From: Rhodospirillaceae bacterium
GTDB lineage: Bacteria > Pseudomonadota > Alphaproteobacteria > Rhodospirillales > Rhodospirillaceae
Reading direction: 5' to 3'
DNA length: 64,000 nucleotides
NCBI GenBank assembly: GCA_018666155.1
Contig: JABJAH010000005.1
Span: 41,057 to 105,056 of the forward strand
Position numbers and translations under genes: made by a program. Below the pieces are notes generated by a model. It worked only from the letters and a program-made list of their open reading frames with translations, was not told where the DNA came from and did no database searches. Within the stretch, counting starts at the first letter, position 1; every line of letters starts with the position of its first letter. Below are positions 50,909 through 60,263 of the stretch, in pieces.

Positions 50909-51529
50909 CTATTTACGCGTCGCAGCCACCGCATGCCAAAGCAAAACGGCTGCAGCCGAGCGATAGGGCGTCCACTGCTCCGACAAAGACGCGAGGTCGT
51001 CCGCTTCAATTCTTCGTGATGATTCTCTAATCGCCTGCCACCCCGTTCTTAAGGCCAAGTCTCCGATCGGCCAAACATCGGGTCGTCCCATGGCAAACAT
51101 GAGATAAATGTCGGCCGTCCAATCGCCGATGCCCCATATCGCAGTGAGCAAGGCTCTAATGTCATCATCAGCCTTGCGATTGAAAGATTGGAAGTTGCAG
51201 TCCCCGGCTTTGACGGCCACGGCTATTGATTTCAATGTTTTTAGTTTGCTTGAACTGAGACCAGCGGCTCTCAGTTCTTTGTCGCTTGCAGCGTGGACTG
51301 TCTTTGCGCTGACGGATCCCAGCGCTGATTTGCATCGTTTCCAAATCGCATCAGCTGCCTTGGTTGAGATTTGCTGCCCCACAATGATCTTGGCTAACGT
51401 TGAAAAGCCCGCTGAGCGTTGGCGGGACTTGGGCATCCCGAACCGCCGAACTGCATTCTTAAGATCCGGGTCACGCTTCGCTAGAACGCGGATTGCTTTT
51501 TCCAGGTCCCTCTGTGCATCTGAGATCAT
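50909..51529 (-). CDS. DNA-3-methyladenine glycosylase II-like (HhH-GPD)
   Basis: The protein has the HhH-GPD layout: FSTLAKIIVGQQISTKAADAIWKRC, LSSSKLKTLKSIAVAV, the helix-hairpin-helix LTAIWGIGDWTADIYLMF, and the catalytic Asp in WPIGDLAL. It removes alkylated purines from DNA, as AlkA does, without the extra N-terminal domain of E. coli AlkA. ATG at 51529 has AGGA eight bases upstream; TTG and ATG codons further up (51568, 51553) are less likely. It diverges from the ABC solute-binding gene. Confidence 0.87.
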   Translation of the reverse strand: MISDAQRDLEKAIRVLAKRDPDLKNAVRRFGMPKSRQRSAGFSTLAKIIVGQQISTKAADAIWKRCKSALGSVSAKTVHAASDKELRAAGLSSSKLKTLKSIAVAVKAGDCNFQSFNRKADDDIRALLTAIWGIGDWTADIYLMFAMGRPDVWPIGDLALRTGWQAIRESSRRIEADDLASLSEQWTPYRSAAAVLLWHAVAATRK

Positions 51530-51627
51530 TGAAGTATCCTGCGCGTCTAACATCCTGGGTTTTCGCAACCGTCAAGCGCCGTTAAGGTTGCTCTACTCTG
51601 TGCCACCCCGAAAGGCCACTCAAGATC

Positions 51628-53226
51628 ATGACAGCTTTCACCTTGCTGAGTCAGGTTTCGCGCGTCTTCGCATTGTTTGTATTTTGTATTTCTGCGGTGC
51701 CAGTGTCTGCCGAGACAGTATTTCATCGGGGAAATATTGGTGAGCCTGATTCCCTTGATCCACATTTAACAACCAGCGGATACGCAACCAACATTATTTT
51801 TGACATGTTTATTGGTCTGACAACGGTCGATGCGGACGTCAATATTGTTCCCGGTGCTGCTGAGTCCTGGACGATTTCTGAAGACGGTAAAACCTACGTT
51901 TTCACCCTACGAGAAGGGATGGCGTGGTCAGACGGCACCCCCGTAACAGCAAGTGACTTCGAGTTTTCTTTTAAACGAATGCTTGATCCGATCACGGCCT
52001 CGCGCGGGGCACCGATGCTGTACATGATTGAAAATGGCCGACCGGTAAATGCTGGCCAAATGCCGTCAGATGATTTGGCGGTGACCGCCATTGATGAGCG
52101 CACACTTGAAATACGCCTCGAGGCGCCGACACCTTTCTTTCTCGAACTGATTGTTCATCGATGTTTCCCCGTTCCTCGCTGGGTCGTCGAGGAACATGGC
52201 CGGGAATGGACTCGCGCGGAGAACATTGTCGTCAATGGTGCCTTCACCCTCGAAGAGTGGGTGCCGCAAACCTCGGTTAAGGTGGTGCGCAATCCTTCAT
52301 TCTTCGCGGCGGACAGCGTGAAGCTTGATGCGGTTGTGTATTACACGACCGAAGACCTCTCCGCGGCCTTCAATCGATATCGGGCCGGTGAGCTTGATAT
52401 GGTGATTTCCTTTCCACCGGCTCAGCTCGACTGGATTAAGGAAAACCTGTCGGACGATTTGCGCATGACGCAGAGCCTGGGTCTCGAATACATCACGTTC
52501 AATACGAAGAAGCCGCCCTTTGATGATCCTCGTGTGCGGTTGGCATTGAGCATGGCTTTGGATCGAGAAACACTGACTGACCGTGTCATGCGCGGGGGCG
52601 AGATAGCAGCCTATAGTTTAATCCCTGAAGGGTCTCGGGTCGGATACGAACCGGCTTTCGCGGATTATCGTGACCTTTCCCAGGCCGAAAGAAAGGCGCG
52701 CGCAAAGGCACTTTTGGCTGAAGCGGGTTACGGTCCAGAGAATCCTCTGTCTTTTAGTTTTCGATATAACACGCAAGAAGTGCTTCGGCGGGTTGCAGCA
52801 GCGGCCGCTGCGATGTGGCAGCGTGACCTAGATGTCGAAGTGAGTTTGCTGAACAGCGACTTGAATGTTCTCAACGCAGACCTGCGCAATGGTGACTATG
52901 AAGTGGCACGGTACCAGTGGTTTGGGGAGCATCGTGATCCATCGACGTTTCTATACCTTCTGGAGTCAGACGCTGTCGGAGACAATCATTCCAAATACAG
53001 CAATCCAGAGTTCGACCGCCTGATGCAACAGGCTTATGCCTCAGCGGATATCCCGGAGCGTATGAGACTCATGCAAGCGGCTGAACGCATAATCATGGAC
53101 GAAGCCCCCATCGCGCCATTGAATTATTACGTCAGCAAAAGGCTGGTTAAGCCCTACGTATCGGGGCTGGAGAACAATGTCCGGGGGATCAATCTGGGGC
53201 GCTACGTCTCTGTCGAACGGCCCTAA
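51628..53226 (+). CDS. Oligopeptide ABC transporter solute-binding protein (OppA family 5)
   Basis: The 532-residue protein has a signal peptide (ALFVFCISAVPVSAE) and the family-5 signature: NIGEPDSLDPHLTTSGYATNIIFDMFIGLT, AESWTISEDGKTYVFTLREGMAWSDGTPVTASDFEFSFKRMLDP, and RDPSTFLYLLESD. These bind oligopeptides in the periplasm for import; several paralogues bind other substrates. The permease and ATPase genes are not adjacent. It is an orphan SBP here, followed by yaaA in the opposite direction. Confidence 0.88.
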   Translation: MTAFTLLSQVSRVFALFVFCISAVPVSAETVFHRGNIGEPDSLDPHLTTSGYATNIIFDMFIGLTTVDADVNIVPGAAESWTISEDGKTYVFTLREGMAWSDGTPVTASDFEFSFKRMLDPITASRGAPMLYMIENGRPVNAGQMPSDDLAVTAIDERTLEIRLEAPTPFFLELIVHRCFPVPRWVVEEHGREWTRAENIVVNGAFTLEEWVPQTSVKVVRNPSFFAADSVKLDAVVYYTTEDLSAAFNRYRAGELDMVISFPPAQLDWIKENLSDDLRMTQSLGLEYITFNTKKPPFDDPRVRLALSMALDRETLTDRVMRGGEIAAYSLIPEGSRVGYEPAFADYRDLSQAERKARAKALLAEAGYGPENPLSFSFRYNTQEVLRRVAAAAAAMWQRDLDVEVSLLNSDLNVLNADLRNGDYEVARYQWFGEHRDPSTFLYLLESDAVGDNHSKYSNPEFDRLMQQAYASADIPERMRLMQAAERIIMDEAPIAPLNYYVSKRLVKPYVSGLENNVRGINLGRYVSVERP

Positions 53227-53228
53227 AA

Positions 53229-54017
53229 TTATCGCTGTTCGGATACGGAGATGAATTTACGGGTGAAGACCCATTGGGTATCCGTCGATGCCTTAGCATC
53301 AAGTTTGTACCGGTCGATGGCGAATGCCTTGAGATCATCGGGCTCATTGATTCGGTTCTCGATGATGTGCCTGGCCATAAGGCCGCGTGCTTTCTTGGCT
53401 AGGAAACTAATGACCTTGGCTTTGCCGTCTTTAATTTCTTTGAACACGGGTTGAATCACGGGCAGGTCTAAGGTCTTGGCTTGGACCGCAGAGAAATATT
53501 CGTTGGATGCGAGATTGATGAGCGTCTTAGTTTTTGATTTGGCAACCATCTTGGTCACCATCTCGTTCAACTTGCCGTCCCAGAAATCGTACAGGTTGGT
53601 ACCGCGCTTGGTATCAACGCGCGAGCCCATTTCAAGTCGATAGGGCTGCATTGCATCGAGTGGTCGGAGCAAGCCATACAACCCGGACAAAATTCCAAGA
53701 TGGTTCTGGGCAAACTTTAGATCGTCCTTGCTAAGGGAATTGGCGTCCAATCCGATATAGACGTCCCCGGCGAAGGCGAGCGCGGCTTGTTTAGTGTCTG
53801 TCTTTCCGGCTGGGTCGAATGTCTTAAAACGTTCTGCGTTCACACTCGCCAGATCCTCACTAATACCCATAAGGCGCCTGAGATCCTGGGGCGTGAACTT
53901 GCGGGCGCGGGTGACCAGTTCAGCGGTATCCTCAGGGAACAGCGGCCTGGTTTTGGACAACCCCTTGGCAGGTGCCGAGAAGTCCAATTTCTTTGCGGGG
54001 GAGAGGACGGTATACAT
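53229..54017 (-). CDS. yaaA: Peroxide stress protein YaaA (DUF328)
   Basis: The protein starts MYTVLSPAKKLDFSAP, the YaaA opening (xxxxSPAKxLDF). It continues with RKFTPQDLRRLMGISEDLASVNAERF, YIGLDA, LGILSGLYGLLRPLDAMQPYRLEMG, NLYDFWDGKLNEMV and NLASNEYFSAV. YaaA lowers free iron and limits oxidative DNA damage in E. coli. Although the frame is open to 54158, ATG at 54017 gives the family's 260-residue length. It is convergent with the SBP gene and diverges from the ArsC-like gene across 51 bases. Confidence 0.92.
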   Translation of the reverse strand: MYTVLSPAKKLDFSAPAKGLSKTRPLFPEDTAELVTRARKFTPQDLRRLMGISEDLASVNAERFKTFDPAGKTDTKQAALAFAGDVYIGLDANSLSKDDLKFAQNHLGILSGLYGLLRPLDAMQPYRLEMGSRVDTKRGTNLYDFWDGKLNEMVTKMVAKSKTKTLINLASNEYFSAVQAKTLDLPVIQPVFKEIKDGKAKVISFLAKKARGLMARHIIENRINEPDDLKAFAIDRYKLDAKASTDTQWVFTRKFISVSEQR

Positions 54018-54068
54018 GGAGCGATCTCTAAGTCTATTCATCGAAAACAAGTTCAGTAGGGGTATATC

Positions 54069-54413
54069 ATGATCATCGTTGTCGGCATCAAGTCTTGCGA
54101 TACGTGCCGAAAGGCCTTGGCCTGGCTGACGGCACAAAATGTGGCGCATTCGTTCCATGATCTCCGCGCTGACGGCTTAGACACAGGGCGGCTGTCTGGC
54201 TGGGTAAAGGCTGGTGGATGGGAGGCTGTCTTGAACCGTCGCAGCACAACTTGGCGTGGGCTGGCGGATGCCCAAAAGTCGGATCTCACGGCGGAGAAGG
54301 CAGAAGCCCTTATGATTGCCAACCCAACCCTTATTAAGAGGCCAGTAATCGAGGCCGGGAACACAATCCATATCGGTTTTACGGACGCGGTTAAGGCGGC
54401 TCTTGTGCCCTGA
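54069..54413 (+). CDS. ArsC/Spx-family protein (YffB type)
   Basis: The 114-residue thioredoxin-like protein starts MIIVVGIKSCDTCRKALAWL, with the CxxC redox pair (SCDTC) and later NPTLIKRPVIE, the cis-Pro region of the ArsC/Spx/YffB group. Arsenate reductases usually show a single active Cys and a set of Arg residues; the CxxC and overall resemblance favour YffB, whose substrate is unknown. AGGGG lies upstream of the ATG. Its pairing with yaaA suggests a redox or stress role. Confidence 0.85.
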   Translation: MIIVVGIKSCDTCRKALAWLTAQNVAHSFHDLRADGLDTGRLSGWVKAGGWEAVLNRRSTTWRGLADAQKSDLTAEKAEALMIANPTLIKRPVIEAGNTIHIGFTDAVKAALVP

Positions 54414-54497
54414 ACACGTTGTCTACGTTGACATATTGTGGTGTTTGCCGCACACCATAAGGACAATTTTTCTACCCCCGGCGCAAAGGATCGCATC

Positions 54498-55118
54498 ATG
54501 GCCGTGCCCGGTTATTTGCTCGTTTTAGGCCATTCTCTGGTCCCAGAGAAAATGGCTGCTTACTCTGCCGCTTTACCGCCGATTTATGACAAATACGGCG
54601 GGTTTTATCTCGGTATCGGCGGCCCCGGTCGTGGCGTGGAGCATTTGGAAGGCCCCTGGTTTGATCACTCAATCGTGCTGGGTCGCTTTGATCAGCCCGA
54701 CGATGTCAGCAAGTTCTGGTACTCCCCAGAATATGAAGAGGCGAAAAAACTTCGGAAGGATGGCGGCGATTTCAATGTCTTCAAGATTGCCGGCAACGAG
54801 CACGAAGCCCCCCACGGGGAACCTGCATTTTTAGTGTCCGTCTATCGTGTCCTTGATCCAGACGCCTATGCGCCCCTGGCCAAGGCAGAGGAAGAGAAGC
54901 TCACAAACAGAAGTGTCCCCTATATTCTTAAAGCGGCAGACAAGGATGCGGAACGCCTCGAAGGTGATTTAGTCGACCACGATTTTTCAGTAGCGGCGTT
55001 TCCAACGCAAGCCTCTGCGACCAGCTATTGGAATGACCCCGGCCATAAAGAGCTGCGTGAAGCGCGGTCTCAAGTTGCCGTCTTTAATAGCTTCTTGATC
55101 CGTGGCCTCCGCCGGTAG
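54498..55118 (+). CDS. Tandem DUF1330 protein
   Basis: The 206-residue protein carries two DUF1330-like ferredoxin-type units. The first has GYLLVLGHSLVPEKMAAYSAALPPIYDKYGGFYLGIGGPG ... FDQPDDVSKFWYSPEYEEAKKL. The second has PAFLVSVYRVLDPDAYAPLAKAEEEKL ... FPTQASATSYWNDPGHKELREAR. Single-domain DUF1330 proteins are common; two in one chain is less usual. ATG at 54498 has AAAGGA seven bases upstream, so the longer frame from 54438 is not used. The DUF1330 function is unknown; an isomerase or stress role is possible. Confidence 0.82.
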   Translation: MAVPGYLLVLGHSLVPEKMAAYSAALPPIYDKYGGFYLGIGGPGRGVEHLEGPWFDHSIVLGRFDQPDDVSKFWYSPEYEEAKKLRKDGGDFNVFKIAGNEHEAPHGEPAFLVSVYRVLDPDAYAPLAKAEEEKLTNRSVPYILKAADKDAERLEGDLVDHDFSVAAFPTQASATSYWNDPGHKELREARSQVAVFNSFLIRGLRR

Positions 55119-55162
55119 AAGCGGTCCTCTGGCGCGTGCCGACTTTACCGCACTGATACTTC

Positions 55163-56944
55163 ATGACTGTTGATCAAATATCTGCCTTTGCAATTCTCGC
55201 AGGCGTGCTTGTCTTTTTTATTGGCGGCTGGCTGCGCTACGATTTTGTCGCCTTCGGTGCTTTGTTTGCAGCGGTTGTTGCTGGGATCGTGCCCTCCGAT
55301 GGGGCGTTCGTTGGCTTTGGCAACCCTGCGGTCGTGACGGTAGCTTTGGTGCTGATGATCAGTGAAGGGCTGCGGCAATCCGGTGTCGTTGATCTCATTG
55401 CGGAATATGCGATCCCGGACACGCGGAGCCCAACGCTTCTAATTGCCGTGCTCGCCGGGCTGGCGGCTGCGCTGTCGGGACTCATGAATAACGTTGGCGC
55501 GTTGGCGTTGCTCATGCCCGTAGCCTTACAAGCGGCTCGTCGATCAGAAATGTCGCCGGCTCTTCTTCTGATGCCATTGTCGTTTGGGTCCATTCTTGGT
55601 GGTATGACCACTCTTATCGGTACGCCACCGAATATTCTTGTTTCGAATTTTCGGGCCGATCGGACGGGTGAAGCCTTCGGTATGTTTGACTATTCCTGGG
55701 TCGGTGTTCCAGTCGCTGCTGCCGGTGTCGCGTTCATCGCGTTGGTCGGCTGGCGCCTCATCCCCGCGAGCCGGACCTCGCCCGCCTCTGGCGATGCCGA
55801 GTTCGATATCCAGCCCTATATGACTGAAATTCGCATCACAGAAGCATCTGCGCTGGCGGGTTGTTTCATGCTTGAGGCGATGGATCAGTTGGCAGAAAAA
55901 GATGTCACGGTCGCTGGCCTCATCCGGGGCGACCAGCTAATCCCATATCCGGGCATGACGGAACGGGCCCGCGATCAAGACATCTTAGTCGTGACCGGCG
56001 ATGCAGACGCCCTGGAAAAAGCCATCGCTGACTTCAAACTCGATCTGGTCGGAGACCAAGAGATAGAGCCGGGTGCGATAAAGTCGGATCGCATAAGTCT
56101 CATTGAGGCCGTTGTTACACCTGGTGCGCGGATCGCCGGTATGACGCTCCGCGAAATCGGTCTGCGCACGCGATATCGCCTAAATCTTCTCGCCGTCTCT
56201 CGCCATGGCAAACGGACGATGACCCGAATGAACGAACATCGCTTTCGTCCTGGCGACGTTCTCCTATTACAAGGTGACACAGATCAAATCGGCGACACGC
56301 TACGAAGAATTGGCTGTCTTCCGCTGGCGCAGCGTTCACTTGGCGTGGGTCGTCATCGACGGGCTCTCTTTGCTACCGCCGTGTTCACGGCTGCGATTGC
56401 AGCGGCCGCGTTTAAAGTCGTGCCGATTACAATCGCTTTCGGCGTCGCCATTGCAGTAATGATTCTTGGGCGCATCGTTTCACCCAGTCGCGCCTACGCA
56501 AGTATCGAGTGGCCTGTCTTGATTTTATTGGGGTGCATGATTCCTGTTGGGGAGGCTTTGGATCGGACTGGTGCTGCTGGTCTGATCGCTCAAGGCATCG
56601 TTGCGGTCACAGATCAGTTCCCAGTCGTCGTTGCGCTTATTCTGGTCATGGTGGTCACCATGACGTTGTCTGACATTATGAATAATGCTGCGACCGCAGT
56701 GGTGATGGCGCCCATTTCTGTGCAGATCGCCGAGCGGCTTAATTCTAACCCAGACGCCTTCTTAATGGCCGTCGCCATCGGCGCATCCTGTGCTTTCCTC
56801 ACGCCTATCGGCCACCAGAACAACACACTCATCATGGGGCCGGGAGGATACCGCTTTGGCGATTATTGGCGCATGGGCCTACCGCTCGAGATTCTTGTGG
56901 TGGCGGTTTCCGTACCCGTCTTGATGTACGCTTGGCCTCTGTGA
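55163..56944 (+). CDS. SLC13-type anion permease with TrkA-C domains
   Basis: The 593-residue membrane protein has two SLC13 halves: TPPNILVSNF in the first half and LMNNVGALALLMPVALQA in the region facing the substrate, then a second NNAATAVVMAPISVQIA and FLTPIGHQNNTLIMGPGGYRFGDYWRMG. Between them are two cytosolic RCK_C (TrkA-C) domains (DIQPYMTEIRI and LIEAVVTPGARIAGMTLREIGL). The family moves dicarboxylates, citrate or sulfate. Its stop overlaps the bioM start (TGATG), so the permease is translated with the biotin transporter. Confidence 0.87.
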   Translation: MTVDQISAFAILAGVLVFFIGGWLRYDFVAFGALFAAVVAGIVPSDGAFVGFGNPAVVTVALVLMISEGLRQSGVVDLIAEYAIPDTRSPTLLIAVLAGLAAALSGLMNNVGALALLMPVALQAARRSEMSPALLLMPLSFGSILGGMTTLIGTPPNILVSNFRADRTGEAFGMFDYSWVGVPVAAAGVAFIALVGWRLIPASRTSPASGDAEFDIQPYMTEIRITEASALAGCFMLEAMDQLAEKDVTVAGLIRGDQLIPYPGMTERARDQDILVVTGDADALEKAIADFKLDLVGDQEIEPGAIKSDRISLIEAVVTPGARIAGMTLREIGLRTRYRLNLLAVSRHGKRTMTRMNEHRFRPGDVLLLQGDTDQIGDTLRRIGCLPLAQRSLGVGRHRRALFATAVFTAAIAAAAFKVVPITIAFGVAIAVMILGRIVSPSRAYASIEWPVLILLGCMIPVGEALDRTGAAGLIAQGIVAVTDQFPVVVALILVMVVTMTLSDIMNNAATAVVMAPISVQIAERLNSNPDAFLMAVAIGASCAFLTPIGHQNNTLIMGPGGYRFGDYWRMGLPLEILVVAVSVPVLMYAWPL

Positions 56945-57618
56945 TGATTGAGTTAGACCACGTGACTGTCCGGTTTCAGGATCGGATTATTCTAGACGAC
57001 ATTTCAATTTCACTGACCGAGCATCGCATCGGTGTCATTGGCGACAATGGATCTGGAAAAAGTACGTTTGCGCGGCTGCTTAATGGACTTCTTCTCCCTG
57101 ACCAAGGGGACGTCACGGTCAATGATTTTGATACCCGCGCTGATGGTAAGATGGTTCGTTCCCAGGTCGGGTTTCTCTTTCAAAACCCCGACAATCAAAT
57201 TGTTATGCCGACTGTCGCCGAAGATTTGGCGCTTGGTCTGAAACCACTCAATCTTTCTAAGGATGAACAGGCGCATCGCGTGACTGACGTTCTAGAGCGA
57301 TTTGCTCTGGCGCACTTGGTTGATCGCTCGGCACATCTTTTGTCGGGTGGGGAGAAGCAGTTGGTCGCACTGGCAGGTGTGATGGTGACAGAGCCAGATA
57401 TACTCATCTGTGACGAACCGACAACCCTGCTCGATCGCCGCAATGCGACCCATGTCATGCGACTTATTGCTGATCTGCCGTGCCAGGTTATCGTTGTTAC
57501 CCATCACGTAGAGCACCTCAATGATTTCGACCGGGTTTTAGTGATCGGAAATGGCCGTGTCTCTCACGACGGCCCGCCCCAAGACACGATCCCTCAGTAC
57601 TTGGAAACACTGGCATGA
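56944..57618 (+). CDS. bioM: Biotin ECF transporter ATPase
   Basis: The 224-residue ATPase has Walker A GDNGSGKST, Q-loop GFLFQNPDNQIVMP, signature LLSGGEKQLVALAG and Walker B DILICDEPTT. It begins MIELDHVTVRF, typical of EcfA/BioM. ATG at 56944 overlaps the SLC13 stop. It drives BioY with BioN. The frame is open to 56866, but the short form matches the family. Confidence 0.9.
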   Translation: MIELDHVTVRFQDRIILDDISISLTEHRIGVIGDNGSGKSTFARLLNGLLLPDQGDVTVNDFDTRADGKMVRSQVGFLFQNPDNQIVMPTVAEDLALGLKPLNLSKDEQAHRVTDVLERFALAHLVDRSAHLLSGGEKQLVALAGVMVTEPDILICDEPTTLLDRRNATHVMRLIADLPCQVIVVTHHVEHLNDFDRVLVIGNGRVSHDGPPQDTIPQYLETLA

Positions 57619-58229
57619 TCGTCGGGCTTTATATGCCTGGCGACAGCACGATTCACAACGTGAGTGCTGCATTGAAGCTGATCGTGATGTTCGCTATCGG
57701 CACGGTCCTGGTGTTCCTAGACGGCTTAGTCCCCCTAGCGATATTGGTGATTGGTATTGGTTTCGTCTTCACGTCTGTCGCTGGGTTGGGGGCGGGCAGA
57801 TTGTGGTCGGCCACGCGCCCACTTTTGATCTGGCTTGCCATAATAGCGGCCACACAGATTTGGATCGCAGACGGCGAAGCGGCGATCGGTGTCATTTTTA
57901 GGCTCGTTGCCTTGGTGTGGACGGCGGCGTTGGTAACTTTCTCCACACGGCTGACCGATATGGCCGATGTGATCGCGCGGCTGTGTTTACCGCTTCGGCC
58001 ACTTGGAGTTTCGCCTGACCGCGTAGCATTTCTCATAGCCCTAACCATTCGTCTTATCCCTGCTGTTTTCGAAACGGTGCGAGAGGTGCGTGATGTACAG
58101 CGCGCACGTGGCCTCGAACGCGCGTATCTTGCAGCTTTCGTCCCCGTCCTGACGCGCGTTTTGGGTCAGGCGGACGTACTGTCCGATGCTCTGGTCGCTC
58201 GTGGTTTTGATCGGTGGGATACACAGTGA
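57615..58229 (+). CDS. bioN: Biotin ECF transporter transmembrane coupling protein
   Basis: The 204-residue membrane protein has five or six helices and two cytosolic Ala-Arg-Gly motifs (RARGLE and VARGFD) typical of EcfT/BioN coupling helices. The N-terminus MIVGLYMPGDSTIHNVSAALKLIVMFAIG matches BioN. It overlaps bioM by 4 bases (ATGA). It links the BioY substrate protein to the ATPase. Confidence 0.9.
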   Translation: MIVGLYMPGDSTIHNVSAALKLIVMFAIGTVLVFLDGLVPLAILVIGIGFVFTSVAGLGAGRLWSATRPLLIWLAIIAATQIWIADGEAAIGVIFRLVALVWTAALVTFSTRLTDMADVIARLCLPLRPLGVSPDRVAFLIALTIRLIPAVFETVREVRDVQRARGLERAYLAAFVPVLTRVLGQADVLSDALVARGFDRWDTQ

Positions 58230-58762
58230 CGGCAAGGGATACGGTGTTGATCGCTTTGTTCGCCGCCCTGACAGCAGCGCTGGGACTTTTACCGCCCATA
58301 CCTGTGCCGCTGGTCCCTGTGCCTGTAACGGCGCAAACACTTGGTGTCATGCTGGCTGGCTGTTTGATTGGTCCGCGTCGCTCTGGCTTAGCGATGCTTC
58401 TCCTACTTGTGCTTATCGCTCTCGGCTTGCCTCTGCTTTCGGGGGGGCGGGGTGGGTTAGCCGTCTTCGTTGGGCCAAGTGCGGGTTATTTACTCGGTTG
58501 GGTTGTTGGCGCATTCACCATAGGCGTCACGGCTGCGCGCTGGGGCTCAAGTACTGCTGCATTGTTTGTTGCGAACTGCATCGGTGGGATCATCGTCGTC
58601 TATGCGTTTGGGATTCCGGTTATGGCCGTTGTGCTTGACCTCCCATTGACCACCGCAGCGCTGGGGTCTGTTGCCTTCCTGCCGGGTGATCTGATCAAAG
58701 CAGGAATCGCCGCTGTGGTCGCTATCGCGGTGCGACGAGCCTACCCGGCGGCAGGACAATGA
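58226..58762 (+). CDS. bioY: Biotin ECF transporter substrate-binding protein
   Basis: The protein is the BioY S-component: IALFAALTAALGLLPPIPVPLVPVPVTAQTLGVMLAGCLIGPRRSGLAMLLLLVLIALGLPLL, then GGRGGLAVFVGPSAGYLLGW (family signature). It has six helices and binds biotin. GTG at 58226 overlaps the bioN stop (GTGA); a GTG at 58214 four codons earlier is possible. No BioR-type TTAT-6-ATAA operator was found upstream of the operon. Confidence 0.92.
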   Translation: MTARDTVLIALFAALTAALGLLPPIPVPLVPVPVTAQTLGVMLAGCLIGPRRSGLAMLLLLVLIALGLPLLSGGRGGLAVFVGPSAGYLLGWVVGAFTIGVTAARWGSSTAALFVANCIGGIIVVYAFGIPVMAVVLDLPLTTAALGSVAFLPGDLIKAGIAAVVAIAVRRAYPAAGQ

Positions 58763-58769
58763 ACCTGCA

Positions 58770-60263
58770 ATGACAGCCACTGATTCAGATTTGGTCCACA
58801 GTGGGTTTTTGCGTGCGGGCGGGGCGACGCCGGACAAGATCGCCCTTATTGCAGACGACCAAGTTTTTACCTTCGCAGACTTAACGGCTCGCGCTCATCG
58901 TTTTGCCATGCATGTCGAGAAACACGGCGCTCGTCGTGTGGCGTTGTGTCTGCCAAATAGCCCAGCAGTTATTGATACGTTTTTTGGCACGCTCATGGCT
59001 GGTGGTTGTGTGTGCCTATTTGATCCCGGATGGCCGGTTCCGCTGCTTAAACGTCTGACGATTGATCATGCTCCCGATATCGTTGTCGCACCTGCAGAGG
59101 TTTTGACTCAGTTTTCTGATGTACTTACTCAGGATTCCTTATTGTCTGTACGAGACGTCGAGGCCGCCGCGGAACGGGATGGACCGTTAGTGGCTCTGGA
59201 GTCCGAGTCTTTGGCGGAGACACCGTTCCTGCTCGGTTTCACCTCTGGCTCAAGCGGTCCGCCAAAGGGATTTATTCGGCCCCATCGGACGTGGACCGAG
59301 AGCTTTCGCCAAAGTGGCGCAGAGTTTAGCACCACGTCAGACGGTCGCGTTCTTGCGCCTGGGCCGCTGAGTCACGGTCTTTCTCTGTACGCCGTCATTG
59401 AAGCGTTGAGCGGCGGTGCGACGGCACTCATTCAGTCCCGATTCGATCCCGCTGCGGTGCTGGAGTCTATAGAGAAACACGACGTAACGACTCTCGTTCT
59501 CGTACCAACGATGCTCGACGTGGTGTTGGAGCAAGCGTCGGAGAATGTCTGCAACAGTGTCAAACAGATCATTACAGCGGGCGCGAAATTATCGCCGGCG
59601 CTGCGACAGCGTACGGAACGTGTTTTCCCGAATGCTGAGACCATCGAGTATTACGGAGCGTCGGAGCTGAGCTTTATCACTGTTGCTAAAGGAATGGAGG
59701 ACTGTCCGCCGGACTCGGTGGGGCGGGTGTTCGCCGGCGTTCAAATTGAAATTCGTGATGAAGATGGGGGTCCTGTCAAAACTGGCAGTGTCGGCACCAT
59801 TTGGGTCAACAGCGATATGCTTTGTACTGGTTATGTTGGCCCAACCGATGGCAGCGGTATGCGTACGGATGGCGCCTGGGCGACCGTTGGTGACTACGGT
59901 CACCAAGATGCTGAGGGCTATCTCTTTCTCGATGGTCGTGAAGGGTCGGTGATTACGTCGGCAGGATACACGGTATATCCCTCAGCCATTGAGGCTGTCA
60001 TCCAAAGTCATCCAGCTGTTGCAGATGCCGCCGTGCTAGGCCTGCCTCATCGGCGGTGGGGTGAGGTCATCGCTGCCGCCGTTGTGCCGAAAGGCGGCAT
60101 AACGTTATCAGAGACGGATCTCGCTGATCATTGTCGCAAGACGCTCGAGCCCTACGCGTGTCCTCGGCAATGGGTGTTCACGGATAACTTGGTCCGCACA
60201 CAAAGTGGAAAAATTGATCGGGCTGCTCTCGCCGAGCACTTTAAAGCGGATGACACTCAGTAA
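58770..60263 (+). CDS. AMP-forming acyl-CoA synthetase (ANL superfamily) in the biotin-transporter operon
   Basis: The 497-residue enzyme has P-loop GFTSGSSGPPKGF (A3), adenylate-binding YYGASELSF (A5), GDYGHQDAEGYLFLDGR (A7-A8) and the C-terminal catalytic Lys in RTQSGKIDR (A10). It activates a carboxylate with ATP and CoA. It follows bioY by 7 bases and is part of the SLC13-bioMNY run; a pimelate-type dicarboxylate is an attractive candidate but is not shown. GC-skewed overlap with the convergent gene at 60257 (7 bases). Confidence 0.85.
   Translation: MTATDSDLVHSGFLRAGGATPDKIALIADDQVFTFADLTARAHRFAMHVEKHGARRVALCLPNSPAVIDTFFGTLMAGGCVCLFDPGWPVPLLKRLTIDHAPDIVVAPAEVLTQFSDVLTQDSLLSVRDVEAAAERDGPLVALESESLAETPFLLGFTSGSSGPPKGFIRPHRTWTESFRQSGAEFSTTSDGRVLAPGPLSHGLSLYAVIEALSGGATALIQSRFDPAAVLESIEKHDVTTLVLVPTMLDVVLEQASENVCNSVKQIITAGAKLSPALRQRTERVFPNAETIEYYGASELSFITVAKGMEDCPPDSVGRVFAGVQIEIRDEDGGPVKTGSVGTIWVNSDMLCTGYVGPTDGSGMRTDGAWATVGDYGHQDAEGYLFLDGREGSVITSAGYTVYPSAIEAVIQSHPAVADAAVLGLPHRRWGEVIAAAVVPKGGITLSETDLADHCRKTLEPYACPRQWVFTDNLVRTQSGKIDRAALAEHFKADDTQ

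Noticed and set aside
54437..54457. Inverted repeat TGGTGT-7-ACACCA as a terminator or operator
   Set aside because: The stem is only 6 bp, no T-run follows, and the nearby TTGACA at 54428 has no suitable -10 at 16-18 bases.
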